50,465 nt of DNA, taken from assembly GCA_041743125.1 (NCBI GenBank), contig JBGTNK010000232.1, positions 1 through 50,465 on the forward strand, written 5' to 3'. Positions 1 to 8,426 of the stretch are shown piece after piece. The position numbers and the translations under genes were made by a program. The stretch is from Terrimonas_B sp041743125 (lineage in GTDB: Bacteria; Bacteroidota; Bacteroidia; Chitinophagales; Chitinophagaceae). The notes under the pieces were generated by a model, which was not told the origin of the DNA, ran no database searches, and saw nothing but the letters and a program-made list of their open reading frames with translations. Within the stretch, counting starts at the first letter, position 1. Each line of letters begins with the position of its first letter.

Positions 1-1407
1 CTTTTTTAATGAAGCCACTTCTATCTGCAGCAAAACTTTTGCCGCTGCATCACCACCCATGACGGCGATCTTTGCCGATGGCCATGCATAAATAAACCGC
101 GGATCATAAGCCTTGCCGCACATGGCATAGTTACCGGCACCATAGGAGTTGCCGATTACAATGGTGATCTTGGGCACCACGGAATTCGCTACTGCATTCA
201 CCATCTTCGCACCGTCTTTGATGATGCCCGCATGTTCACTGCGGCTGCCCACCATAAAACCCGTTACGTCCTGCAAAAACACCAGTGGTATTTTCTTTTG
301 ATTGCAGTTTAAAATAAAACGGGCTGCTTTATCGGCGCTGTCATTATAGATCACACCACCCATTTGCATTTCACCTTTTTTTGTTTTTACAATCAGGCGC
401 TGGTTGGCCACAATGCCTACTGCCCACCCATCAATACGTCCATAACCGCAAACAATGGTTTTGCCATAATTCTCTTTGAACTGTTCAAATTCAGAATCAT
501 CAACCAGGCGTTCGATCACATCCAAAATATCATAAGGTTTGCCATTTGATGGAAAGATGCCGTATAATTCTTCCGAATTTTTTTTCGGCTTTATGGCGGT
601 AATTCGGTCAAAACCGGCTTTGGGTTTATCGCCCAGCATGCTCATCATTTTTTTTATATGGTCCATGCAATCCTGCTCGGTTTTAAATTTATAATCCGCG
701 ATGCCTGATATTTCTGTATGCGTTACCGCACCACCCAGTGTTTCATTGTCTATTTCTTCACCAATAGCAGCTTTTACCAGGTAAGGTCCGGCGAGATAAA
801 TGGATCCATTGCCTTCCACCATCAGGGTTTCATCACTCATGATCGGCAGGTAGGCGCCGCCTGCCACGCAGGGGCCCATCACCGCGGCTATCTGTGTAAT
901 GCCCATGCCACTCATCACTGCATTGTTGCGAAAGATGCGGCCAAAATGTTCTTTGTCGGGAAATATCTCATCCTGCATCGGCAAAAAAACACCGGCACTA
1001 TCAACCAGGTAGATCACGGGCAAATGATTCTCCATCGCTATTTCCTGCAGGCGAAGATTTTTCTTCCCGGTAATGGGAAACCAGGCGCCCGCCTTTACGG
1101 TCTGGTCGTTAGCGAGAATGATGCATTGCCGTCCGCTTACATAGCCCAGTCCCGCCACGGTGCCACCGGCAGGGCAACCGCCTTCCTCCGCATACATATC
1201 ATAACCGGCAAAGGCGCCGATTTCGATAAAGGGTTTTTCTTTATCAATTAAATATTTGATGCGTTCCCGTGGCGCCAGTTTATTTTGTTTGTGTTGTTTG
1301 TCGATGGCTTTTTTACCACCGCCTTCATATATTTTATCCAGCCTGCGGCGCATATCACCCAGCGAAAGTTTCATAGCGTCTTCGTGGCGGTTAAATTGAA
1401 TATTCAT
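1..1407 (-). CDS. Acyl-CoA carboxylase carboxyltransferase (beta) subunit, methylcrotonoyl-CoA type, C-terminus cut off
   Basis: Transfers CO2 from carboxybiotin on a partner alpha subunit to an acyl-CoA, probably 3-methylcrotonoyl-CoA in leucine breakdown. The reading frame is open from ATG at 1405-1407 to the window edge (469 codons); the family is about 535-545 residues, so roughly 70 C-terminal residues are missing. The crotonase-fold halves are both present: LVDSAGVFLPMQDE, then an FPDKEHFGRIF segment, MGPCVAGGAYLP, and the second half with FLQDVTGFMVGS and GNSYGAGNYAM. The FPDKEHFGRIF element is characteristic of MCC-beta rather than propionyl-CoA carboxylase. The biotin-carrying partner is not visible. 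The family call is firm; the exact acyl-CoA is inferred. Confidence 0.9.
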   Translation of the reverse strand, partial: MNIQFNRHEDAMKLSLGDMRRRLDKIYEGGGKKAIDKQHKQNKLAPRERIKYLIDKEKPFIEIGAFAGYDMYAEEGGCPAGGTVAGLGYVSGRQCIILANDQTVKAGAWFPITGKKNLRLQEIAMENHLPVIYLVDSAGVFLPMQDEIFPDKEHFGRIFRNNAVMSGMGITQIAAVMGPCVAGGAYLPIMSDETLMVEGNGSIYLAGPYLVKAAIGEEIDNETLGGAVTHTEISGIADYKFKTEQDCMDHIKKMMSMLGDKPKAGFDRITAIKPKKNSEELYGIFPSNGKPYDILDVIERLVDDSEFEQFKENYGKTIVCGYGRIDGWAVGIVANQRLIVKTKKGEMQMGGVIYNDSADKAARFILNCNQKKIPLVFLQDVTGFMVGSRSEHAGIIKDGAKMVNAVANSVVPKITIVIGNSYGAGNYAMCGKAYDPRFIYAWPSAKIAVMGGDAAAKVLLQIEVASLKK

Positions 1408-1722
1408 GTGATGATTTTCTTAGTGGGCAAAGATAGGGCTTGCCCGCCGAGGTGGGAAGGAGAGGTAGTTATGATATTTGCCCGGCTGCAGTGCTGATGG
1501 CATCGCCTGTTGCGTCGCACTCTTGTACGTTCGGTTCGCTATGGAACTTTTTTTCTATTATTTGAATCTTCTTATCTAATCATGTAGAAAACTAGGAACG
1601 AAAAAAAAAGTTCCTCTTTTTTCAAGGATAGTTGGAACTGCCTATTGTACAAACTTTGAAGAATATCACATCTAAAAACTTATCTTAATTTCCCTAAATT
1701 TTCCGATGTTTGAGGTAAGAAA

Positions 1723-1880
1723 TGCCCCGATCTTGTAGGATCAGGGCAAACTATAAAGGAAAAGGTTTAGCCCATCGTGAGATTTACTAGTTTGGACCTA
1801 AACTCCATAGTAACTAACCTTTCCTTCAACTTAAAACAAAAAGCCTTTTCTGTTATTTCCGGAATGGGCTTTTTTGTTTT
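1723..1880 (+). ncRNA. Candidate structured small RNA ending in a terminator
   Basis: Three consecutive pairings can be read by eye. A hairpin at 1723-1748 pairs TGCCCCGATC with GATCAGGGCA (one C.A mismatch, loop TTGTAG). A longer-range stem pairs AAGGAAAAGGTTTAG (1756-1770) with CTAACCTTTCCTT (1814-1826), with two bulged bases and an internal AGTTT/AAACT hairpin. A terminator-like hairpin follows at 1833-1880. Total length is about 150 nt with no reading frame. It does not show tmRNA, SRP or RNase P signatures. A 6S-like RNA is one possibility, but I cannot assign a family. The strand is inferred from the order of stems and terminator. Confidence 0.4.
1833..1880 (+). terminator. Terminator-like hairpin closing the RNA candidate
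   Basis: AAAACAAAAAGCC (1833-1845) pairs with GGCTTTTTTGTTTT (1867-1880) apart from one extra T. The 3' arm is itself the T tract. The long A/T arms would also work on the opposite strand. Confidence 0.55.
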
Positions 1881-2250
1881 TATTAATGTTCTATTGCGAA
1901 AATATTGATTTTTGGTTTACTCCTAGGGTTCACCCTTTGCCTTGTGTATAAGTAAAGATGTAACCATTCCATATACCTATTTGAAATCCAAAATTCTAAA
2001 TCAAGGAAAGCCAGTCTGATAATTAAATTAAGAAATTCAAAATTATTTTGCTAACCACTTGTTTAGCAGACTAACAACTTTTAGCTTAGAAGGTGGAGGA
2101 AAAAGAATAAACGGCATAGGCCGTGAGACCAATGAATGAGAGGTAAAGAGTTCTGTAGAATCCTTCCTTTAAGAATTGTTCAACGGCGAATTAGCAAAAG
2201 TAAAAATAATTTTTCCTGCCTGTAGTCTCCTTTCGTTAATCATTCCGTCC

Positions 2251-2334
2251 CTGTCTCCATCAGGTATCTTATGCGTAGGCCATGGGACTTTGGGCTTTGT
2301 GTAACGTAAAGCCAAATCCAATACATTTACGCTG
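2251..2334 (-). repeat. Decayed direct repeat, copy A
   Basis: Matches 4062-4148 in the same orientation. The 54-bp core (2281-2334 against 4095-4148) has 5 mismatches by eye; the outer 30 bp match more loosely with small gaps. Read on the minus strand both copies give similar peptides (VLDLALRYTKPKVPWP here), so the repeat probably derives from coding sequence. Source gene not recognised. Confidence 0.7.
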
Positions 2335-2584
2335 CAAGTATGAACATCGCTCTGCATGTTTTTATACAAGAGGTAAGCATGCAGGGCATAAAATAACTGA
2401 TGTGGAGGAAATAATAAGTGAGAACGCTATGGGATAGAGCAGTAAATATTCGGGGAGTGAGACTCAGGGCAGGAACAAATTTTTGGGAAGTTTCTTAAAT
2501 TAAGCGACAAGACTTAAACGGCGTTGAGAGGGTAATAATTATAATCTTGCGAGACCAGCCAAACAATTTTTTATAGTTTAATTT

Positions 2585-3079
2585 ATGATAAGCATAATTC
2601 AAGTTTTAAGGGAGGTTCTGAAATTTTCTCCCAAAATGTTTACACTCCACGAAGGAATTGAGGAGTATAGAATTATTCAATTTGAAAAGAACCATAATGT
2701 TGTATTGCCAAATGATTATAAAATGTTTTTGAAAAAAACTAATGGCCTTGACTTTATGGGAATTGTTGTCTTTGGAATTTATGATGGATCTGCATATTTT
2801 TCCCTCGACAAATCATATAAGTTTGAACATTATGATGTTGATAATGCAATGCCTATGAATTTAATACCTTTTTCTCCAGATGGAGGGGGGAATCATTATT
2901 GTTTTGATTCCAGTAATTGCGATAGCAATTCTTGTAAGATTGTCTTTTGGCAACATGACTTAGTCTATACACTGCATAATCCACCCGAAATTGTAAATGG
3001 TAGTTTTACCAAATGGATGAAGGAGGTGATAATAGATTGGACATTGGAAGACTACGACTATGAGGGCAATAAAAGGTGA
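2585..3079 (+). CDS. SMI1/KNR4 (SUKH-1) family protein, orphan immunity-like
   Basis: 164 residues, no signal peptide. It shows the SUKH pattern: an IIQFEKNHNVVLPNDYKMFL segment (about residues 31-50), where an acidic helix leads into LPxDYxxFL, followed by a Asn-Gly turn, and a later GGGNHYCFD strand. In bacteria this superfamily mostly supplies immunity proteins against polymorphic or contact-dependent nuclease toxins; some members are unlinked housekeeping or spare immunity genes. No toxin, Rhs, YD-repeat or secretion gene is visible nearby, and the gene sits between two copies of a decayed repeat. The role in immunity is therefore inference; the fold call is fairly sure. Confidence 0.8.
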   Translation: MISIIQVLREVLKFSPKMFTLHEGIEEYRIIQFEKNHNVVLPNDYKMFLKKTNGLDFMGIVVFGIYDGSAYFSLDKSYKFEHYDVDNAMPMNLIPFSPDGGGNHYCFDSSNCDSNSCKIVFWQHDLVYTLHNPPEIVNGSFTKWMKEVIIDWTLEDYDYEGNKR

Positions 3080-3195
3080 TTAAACAGGAAAGCCCTATTC
3101 GGGTTCCATGAACCGAATTATAGAAAAGGATCTCCATTGCTTGTAGTAGATTTTTTTAAAAAATAATTAATCTTTGTTTTTTAACCATAATAAAC

Positions 3196-4029
3196 ATGAT
3201 GAAAACCATAATCACTACTTTTTCTTTTCTACTCGTCCTTTCTTCCTGCAATCCGATACCAGACAAAACCTCCCCGGACCTTGTAAATGAACTTGAAAAG
3301 CAGTTTAAGCCAATTTTGCATGGCGTGTGGGTTCAGGCAGATTACATGAGCGATATTGAAAAAACAAAATCCCCCTTCAAGTCTGGAGAAAAGCTGGCTT
3401 TCATAACTCAACTAATTATTGATACTTCTGGTAATTCTACTGACAGCATACCAGTAGGCATTACCCTTGGCAATCATGAAGGATCCGATTTAATCCTTTA
3501 TTTTAAAGAAGGGAAAACTCCAACTTCCCTGGTTACAAATATCAATGGCTTTGAAGAGGATACTGCTTCGTATGAACTCGGATACGAAGTAAATAGTGTG
3601 GATACTTCTTTGGTGATTTATCACTTTACTGAAAACCAAAAGCTGATCGACAAAATTAAATATATAAAGGTCGCTGAGGTTTCTACGGCTGGTAGCCTGG
3701 AAGATGGATTTCAATATATGGTTAATAAAAAATTGGTGACAGGATCATATTTAGTAACAGACAGTGCAGGTGTAGAAAGATCTGTACGCATGATTAACGA
3801 GGGAATTATCACCGGGCTGCCCGGCTTCGGAACCTATTATGTTATAACAGATTTTGTAGGGTCTGAATGCAACACAGATAAAATTTGCTTTGACATTCAG
3901 ACCAATCTGCAAAGCTGCTTTGCATTTAAAATTAGTAATGATACCATTAGCCTCTATAAAACTTCTAAAGATGAAGCAGATACTTTAACTATGGCTGAAC
4001 ATGCGCATTATAGATTTGTAAAGCAATAA
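3196..4029 (+). CDS. Lipoprotein of unknown function
   Basis: 277 residues beginning with two adjacent ATG codons. A hydrophobic signal segment ends in a lipobox, VLSSCNP, with the acylated Cys at residue 18. The rest is beta-rich with no transmembrane segment, and has four Cys near the C-terminus (SECNTDKICFDI, QSCFAF), which could form disulfides in the periplasm. I do not recognise the family. It lies about 115 bp downstream of the SUKH gene on the same strand and upstream of repeat copy B, so it belongs to the same repeat-bounded segment. Confidence 0.75.
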   Translation: MMKTIITTFSFLLVLSSCNPIPDKTSPDLVNELEKQFKPILHGVWVQADYMSDIEKTKSPFKSGEKLAFITQLIIDTSGNSTDSIPVGITLGNHEGSDLILYFKEGKTPTSLVTNINGFEEDTASYELGYEVNSVDTSLVIYHFTENQKLIDKIKYIKVAEVSTAGSLEDGFQYMVNKKLVTGSYLVTDSAGVERSVRMINEGIITGLPGFGTYYVITDFVGSECNTDKICFDIQTNLQSCFAFKISNDTISLYKTSKDEADTLTMAEHAHYRFVKQ

Positions 4030-4061
4030 ACCTGTGGTCATCCTTACTGGCCCTTTTCTGT

Positions 4062-4148
4062 CCTATATCTCCATTCGGGATTTTTTGTGCCGACCATGGG
4101 ACTCAGGGCTTTCTGTAATGTAAAGCCAAATCCAATACAATTACGCTG
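4062..4148 (-). repeat. Decayed direct repeat, copy B
   Basis: Second copy of the 2251-2334 repeat, same orientation, about 1.8 kb away. The minus-strand translation again reads VLDLAL, but a TGA interrupts it after KP, so this copy is non-coding. Confidence 0.7.
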
Positions 4149-4272
4149 TGGGATAAACATACCTTTTTTTCCTGCCGGGTGTACCTCATAAAGATTCTGG
4201 ATGTCTCAGCTAGCAGAATCTGGTATCAAAATGAATTGGTCGGCCGTTCTTACAACATATTTTACAACGATT

Positions 4273-4301
4273 TTGCCTTCAACCAGAAAAAAGTAAATTT
4301 G
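4273..4301 (+). promoter_or_regulatory. Bacteroidota-type promoter for the toxin-antitoxin pair
   Basis: TTG (4273-4275), an 18-nt spacer and TAAATTTG (4294-4301), matching the -33/-7 consensus of the Bacteroidota primary sigma factor. The -7 box ends 5 nt before ATG 4307, so the transcript would be leaderless or nearly so. Confidence 0.5.
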
Positions 4302-4306
4302 TGAAA

Positions 4307-4537
4307 ATGCAGGTTATGCCAGCTTCCTCATTAGATATTGAACTTAGTAAATATTGGTCCCTATTAACACCAGTACAGAAGGAATCTCTTTTAGGGGTCA
4401 TCAAATCTTTTGTACAATCAACTGAAACAATAAACCTGGAAAAGTACAATCAGGAACTGGAAGAAGCAGAGGCGGAATACCAGGGGGGAAACTATATTAC
4501 TTCTGATGAAATGCTAAAGCTTCTGCGTCAATGGTAG
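4307..4537 (+). CDS. Antitoxin of a ParE/RelE-type module
   Basis: 76 residues, acidic, with a Glu-rich C-terminal helix (NQELEEAEAEYQGG) followed by a YITSDEMLKLL segment, like small addiction-module antitoxins that wrap their toxin with the C-terminus. The in-frame GTG at 4301 overlaps the -7 promoter box, so I prefer ATG 4307. The last 7 bases overlap the start of the toxin gene, which implies translational coupling. No ribbon-helix-helix or HTH motif is obvious in the N-terminus, so whether it represses its own promoter is unclear. Confidence 0.7.
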   Translation: MQVMPASSLDIELSKYWSLLTPVQKESLLGVIKSFVQSTETINLEKYNQELEEAEAEYQGGNYITSDEMLKLLRQW

Positions 4538-4836
4538 AAAAGACGTATAAAGTGGTGTGGACGAAACATTCGCAACAACAAATGAGGCAGGCTTTCGAAT
4601 TCATATACAAAGACTCCCAACCAAACGCCGTGAAAGTATTGGAAGATATTGTTGCAGCGGTAAATAAAGCGATCCCCAATCCCGAATTTTATAATCCGGA
4701 TAAATACAAACTGAATAATGATGGCAGCTACCGTGCTTTTGAGAAACATTCTTACAGAATTTCTTACCGGTTTAATAATGGTATAATCCGCATATTGAGA
4801 GTACGTCATACAAGTATGGAACCCAGGGAATTTTAG
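4531..4836 (+). CDS. ParE/RelE-family toxin
   Basis: 101 residues. The pattern fits the ParE/RelE fold: an N-terminal strand (YKVVWTKHSQQQM), two helices with the aromatic/acidic segment FEFIYKDS, then three strands including YRAFEKHSYRISYRF and IIRILRVRHTS. RelE-like mRNA interferases and ParE gyrase inhibitors share this fold; the sequence alone does not decide the target. It begins inside the antitoxin gene (ATGGTAG overlap), the classic arrangement for co-expressed modules. Both genes appear intact. Confidence 0.8.
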   Translation: MVEKTYKVVWTKHSQQQMRQAFEFIYKDSQPNAVKVLEDIVAAVNKAIPNPEFYNPDKYKLNNDGSYRAFEKHSYRISYRFNNGIIRILRVRHTSMEPREF

Positions 4837-4982
4837 TTCCATTTACGAAGTGGCCGGTGTTTTCACCAACCTAACAGGTACAAAACTTTTTTCAAATCAT
4901 AGCTTTACTTCAAGCCTATCGAAATGTTTCAATTATAGAGCTGCCGGAGAAAAATACCAGCCACAGTATAAGAATATTAAAT

Positions 4983-5066
4983 AAAGAGACTGTTCCTGAT
5001 TCGTCTTATGTTAGTTTTTTCGTTTTATTTTCTCATGCACATTAAAACCCGGAACTGTCTCTTTTT
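4983..5066 (-). terminator. Terminator-like inverted repeat
   Basis: AAAGAGACTGTTCC (4983-4996) pairs with GGAACTGTCTCTTT (5051-5064) with one T.T mismatch, separated by a 54-nt loop. It lies just after the stop of the minus-strand gene at 5072 and could also stop transcription from the toxin side. The loop is longer than in usual intrinsic terminators. Confidence 0.45.
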
Positions 5067-5071
5067 GTTAT

Positions 5072-5881
5072 TTATTTACGAAGTACCGGTACATTTCTGT
5101 ATAGTGCATCGCTATGCCAGTTATCCGAATATTTGTTGAGCTTATTAAAAAAATCTTTGCGTTTAGTTTCATCAGGCCAATGTGATTTTACCAAAGCCTG
5201 GGAAGCCTCAACTGATTTTTCAAGATCTCCTATTGTACTATAAACAAATGCTTCAACAAAATCACGACTGTCTGCACCCCATAGGTGACGGGACGGATAG
5301 TAGCCTTTAATCAGGCTATTTTTCATAGTAACATTCTGATCGAATTCATTTTTCAATTGCTGATACTCTCCTGGTTTACTATCGGCAGGAAATGCACGGT
5401 GCGTCGTGCGGACATAATAAATATGTGCAGCCGTATCAGCGGGAAATACTTTTGTATTTGGAACGATCGAACGAATTTCATCGGAATGCACAGAAGTATA
5501 GAATGTTCTTCGTTTGTCAAAAAAGGCGCTGCGCTTAACGGAATCAGGCCAGGCGGCTCTTATCAGTTCATTATCTTTATTATTTGCTTTTTCAATGTCT
5601 TCCCAGGAACGATAGACAGACACAACCAACACCTCAGAATTGTCGGCGGTATAATAATGAACCAATACATTGGCGCCAACTATTAAATCATTCTTAGCAG
5701 TAACCTTATCAAAATATTCTTTCTCATGGGCTTTCCATTCATCAAAAGTGGATGGCGAAGACATATTAAAATGATGGCGTGCGACTACCAGGAGTTGAGG
5801 ATCATTCTGGGCAATTAATACAGCAGGAAAAATTGTTATACAAAGCATTGCAAGAATGCCTTTAAATTTTTTGATAGACAT
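5072..5881 (-). CDS. Secreted protein with two tandem alpha/beta repeats
   Basis: 269 residues with a Sec signal peptide (MSIKKFKGILAMLCITIFPA, then VLIAQ). The mature part is a duplication. Repeat 1 (about residues 30-135) contains SWEDIEKAN, then AAWPDSVKRSAFFDK and SVHSDE. Repeat 2 (about 150-265) contains TIGDLEKSV, then SHWPDETKRKDFFNK and NWHSDA at matching places. Each unit reads as a strand-helix-strand fold similar in size to a dimeric alpha-beta barrel monomer, so the protein may form an intramolecular pseudo-dimer. No catalytic motif or known name recognised. It is a single gene facing the toxin-antitoxin pair. Confidence 0.75.
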   Translation of the reverse strand: MSIKKFKGILAMLCITIFPAVLIAQNDPQLLVVARHHFNMSSPSTFDEWKAHEKEYFDKVTAKNDLIVGANVLVHYYTADNSEVLVVSVYRSWEDIEKANNKDNELIRAAWPDSVKRSAFFDKRRTFYTSVHSDEIRSIVPNTKVFPADTAAHIYYVRTTHRAFPADSKPGEYQQLKNEFDQNVTMKNSLIKGYYPSRHLWGADSRDFVEAFVYSTIGDLEKSVEASQALVKSHWPDETKRKDFFNKLNKYSDNWHSDALYRNVPVLRK

Positions 5882-6392
5882 AATTATGAATTTTGGTGAA
5901 TTGAAGATTAACCTTAGGAAGGTAGGTAAAATAAAACGAAGTCATTTTTTGTCTTGCAGGGATTATGTTTTTATTCATGTACTGAGGCCTGAATAATCAG
6001 GCGATTAGTTGCATGGTTTCACGCACTAACTCCTTAGGTAATGGAATGCGGGGGTGCATCAATAAACAGAAATATTAAATAAATGGCGCTATGATTGACA
6101 AAAGCATTTTATTTCTTAACTGAAATCAATTATGAATATTTTTTTGGTGCTGATATTCATTTTTCAATTTTCAGATTGTAAGACTGATCTGGGAATAAAT
6201 TTTTAAAACTTGCTGTTTAAGGGAGCAACGTGAAAAGTTTGTAATTTACCGTGTGCTCACCAGCTCAAATGGTATGCATTCATAAAGCGGATTGGCAACC
6301 TGTTTTTTTTTGATTTTTTTAGTTTGTGTACCAGGGTTTTTTGAAATCAGCGCAAAGCTATAGCATATAAAAATATATTAACAACATTCAGA
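5882..6392. other. Intergenic region between divergent genes
   Basis: 511 bp between divergently transcribed genes; it must carry both promoters. A perfect 6-bp stem, GCCTGAATAATCAGGC (5987-6002), is present without a T tract. No supported reading frame. Confidence 0.5.
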
Positions 6393-7325
6393 ATGATTAA
6401 AGAAGAAATGAGAGCAGTTATCTGCACCAAATATGGACCGCCGGAAGTATTAGAAATAAGGCGGGTACAAAAACCTTTTCCCAAAGACAATGAAATGCTG
6501 GTAAAGGTGATGGCTTCTTCCGTCAATTCTGGAGATGTGAGGGTTAGGGGATTAGTAGTTGAAGGGTTTTTGAAAATAGTCATGCGTTTTGTTCTTGGCT
6601 TTTCCAAACCCCGCAAACCCATTTTAGGAACCGTATTTTCAGGCGTGATTGAAAAAGCGGGTAAAAATGTGACATCTTTTAATGCAGGAGATGAAGTGTG
6701 GGGCACAACAGGGTTTCAATTTGGCACCTATGCAGAATACATAACGGTATCTGAAAAAAGTGTAATAGCTATGAAGCCTTCGAATGCCAGCTTTGAAGAA
6801 GCCGCAGCGATTCCGTTTGGTGGGCTGACAGCTATTTATTTTTTTGAAAAGGCAAAAATTGAAAGGGATACAAATCCTAAAGTTTTGATCTATGGAGCAA
6901 CAGGTTCAGTGGGTACTGCTGCCGTGCAAATAGCCAAAAACTTTAGTGCCAGTGTAACCGCTGTATGCAGCGAAAGCGGCCAGGCTCTGGTAAAAGATCT
7001 GGGTGCAGATAAGATTATTATTTATGGCCAGGAAGATTTTACAACGACCCCTGACAGGTTTGATATAATTTTTGATGCGGTCGGTAAAACCACCAAAAAA
7101 CAATGCGCTCATTTAATAAACCAGGGAGGTAAATATCTAACCGTTGCCGGTTTGGATGTTGCAGCAGAACGAAAAGAAAACCTGGAACTTTTACGGAGTT
7201 TATATGAAAAGGGTAAGTATAAGGCAACAATAGATAGGGTATATCCCATGGATGAAATTATTGAGGCGCACCGGTATGTGGATACCGGAAGAAAAAAGGG
7301 AAATGTTGTTTTGAAGATGGTATAA
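6393..7325 (+). CDS. Zinc-independent MDR-family NAD(P)-dependent oxidoreductase (quinone reductase-like)
   Basis: 310 residues. N-terminal GroES-like domain (about 1-125), then a Rossmann domain with the nucleotide-binding loop YGATGSVGTAAVQIAK at about 167-182. The ASSVNSGDVRVRG segment is typical of quinone oxidoreductase/enoyl reductase members. The catalytic Cys/His/Glu and structural four-Cys sites of zinc alcohol dehydrogenases are absent, so it should act on quinones or enones using NAD(P)H. ATG 6408, five codons in, is an alternative start. Cytoplasmic. Substrate unknown. Confidence 0.85.
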   Translation: MIKEEMRAVICTKYGPPEVLEIRRVQKPFPKDNEMLVKVMASSVNSGDVRVRGLVVEGFLKIVMRFVLGFSKPRKPILGTVFSGVIEKAGKNVTSFNAGDEVWGTTGFQFGTYAEYITVSEKSVIAMKPSNASFEEAAAIPFGGLTAIYFFEKAKIERDTNPKVLIYGATGSVGTAAVQIAKNFSASVTAVCSESGQALVKDLGADKIIIYGQEDFTTTPDRFDIIFDAVGKTTKKQCAHLINQGGKYLTVAGLDVAAERKENLELLRSLYEKGKYKATIDRVYPMDEIIEAHRYVDTGRKKGNVVLKMV

Positions 7326-7516
7326 AGCAAGGGATGGCAATGTATTTTATTCCTTCACCAGATCCATTTAAAATATTTTGTGGCCGTTCAAATTACTTAC
7401 CCATTCCGGCTCTGATATTTTTTACCATTCATAACTCCCTTCCTTTAAAAAAAGCCACCTCAAACCATCCGGAACACTTATTCTTTGCATTAGTATATTT
7501 GTTAAAAAAATTACCA

Positions 7517-8389
7517 ATGAAAAGAATTTATATTTTCACCCTGGCCATGGGGTTTACATTTTTTATTAACCTGCAGGCTGTTGCTCAAAAACTACCGGCA
7601 CGCTGGGATGAAATAACCGCAGCCGATTGGGATAACGCTATAAACAAAAGCAATAAGACCTGTATTCTTCCTATTGGCATATTAGAAAAACATGGTCCGC
7701 ATGTGCCCATGGGCAGTGACCTGATCCGGGTAAGGGAGTATGCGTTGCGGGCGACGCAAAAAGAATACGCTGTTGTTTTTCCTGATTATTATTACGGGCA
7801 AATAAATGAAGCCCGGCACCAGCCGGGTGTTTTTTCATTACCGGAAAGAGTGGTTTGGGACCTGCTGGAACATACCTGCGATGAAATTGCGAGGAATGGA
7901 TTCAATAAGATCATCATTGTAAACGGACATGGCGGCAATCCTGAGTTGATAAAATATTTTATACAAACAAGGCTTGAAAAAGAAAGGAATTATGCCGTGT
8001 ATTTTTTTCAGCCATCTTCCGATTCTGCTTTCAACAAGGAAGTAAATGCTCTACGGCGTTCCGATGCAAGAGGTGACCAGCATGCAGGTGAAAAAGAAAC
8101 ATCGGAGGTATTATATTTTCGTCCCGACCTGGTGCAATTGGATAGTGCCAAAAATGAATCCGGAAAAAATCTGAACAGGTTATCAATACCCAATATCTAT
8201 ACCGGGATATGGTGGTATGCAGGTTATCCAAACCATTATGCAGGCGAGGGCGACAAAGCAACAACAGCACTGGGTAAACTGGTAGCTGAACATACCATTA
8301 GCCAGTTAGCGGACGCAATCAAGGCCATTAAAAACGACACTAAAACATTGATGCTGCAGAAAGAGTTTTACGACAGGGTAAAAAACTGA
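7517..8389 (+). CDS. Secreted creatininase-family amidohydrolase
   Basis: 290 residues from ATG 7517, chosen because it places a signal peptide (MKRIYIFTLAMGFTFFINLQ, then AVAQ) at the N-terminus; the frame extends 61 codons upstream without protein character. Metal-binding motifs of the family are present: ILEKHGPHVPMGSD (E57, H59, D68) and VNGHGGN (H138). Relatives include creatinine amidohydrolase and mycofactocin MftE, which cleave amide bonds with a binuclear metal site. Export is unusual for creatininase itself, so the substrate is likely another periplasmic amide. It follows the MDR gene by 191 bp. Confidence 0.85.
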   Translation: MKRIYIFTLAMGFTFFINLQAVAQKLPARWDEITAADWDNAINKSNKTCILPIGILEKHGPHVPMGSDLIRVREYALRATQKEYAVVFPDYYYGQINEARHQPGVFSLPERVVWDLLEHTCDEIARNGFNKIIIVNGHGGNPELIKYFIQTRLEKERNYAVYFFQPSSDSAFNKEVNALRRSDARGDQHAGEKETSEVLYFRPDLVQLDSAKNESGKNLNRLSIPNIYTGIWWYAGYPNHYAGEGDKATTALGKLVAEHTISQLADAIKAIKNDTKTLMLQKEFYDRVKN

Positions 8390-8426
8390 AAAGGGAAAAA
8401 GGCAAATGCAATTTTGCCATGGAAAC

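Larger units (their letters stand above)
1408..2584. other. Gene-poor region of 1.2 kb
   Basis: No convincing protein gene. It holds a structured RNA candidate (1723-1880) and copy A of a decayed repeat (2251-2334). A 66-codon open frame on the minus strand (2169-2369) is seen only because it crosses the repeat; the second copy has an in-frame stop, so I do not call it a gene. Confidence 0.6.

Noticed and set aside
364..1497. Plus-strand open frames over the left edge
   Set aside because: They are antisense to the clear acyl-CoA carboxylase beta frame and have no protein-family features.
2169..2369. 66-codon minus-strand frame
   Set aside because: It overlaps a decayed repeat whose other copy has a stop in the same frame; no start signals or partner.
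7334..7516. N-terminal extension of the creatininase frame
   Set aside because: The extension precedes a good signal peptide and has no family similarity; ATG 7517 is preferred.
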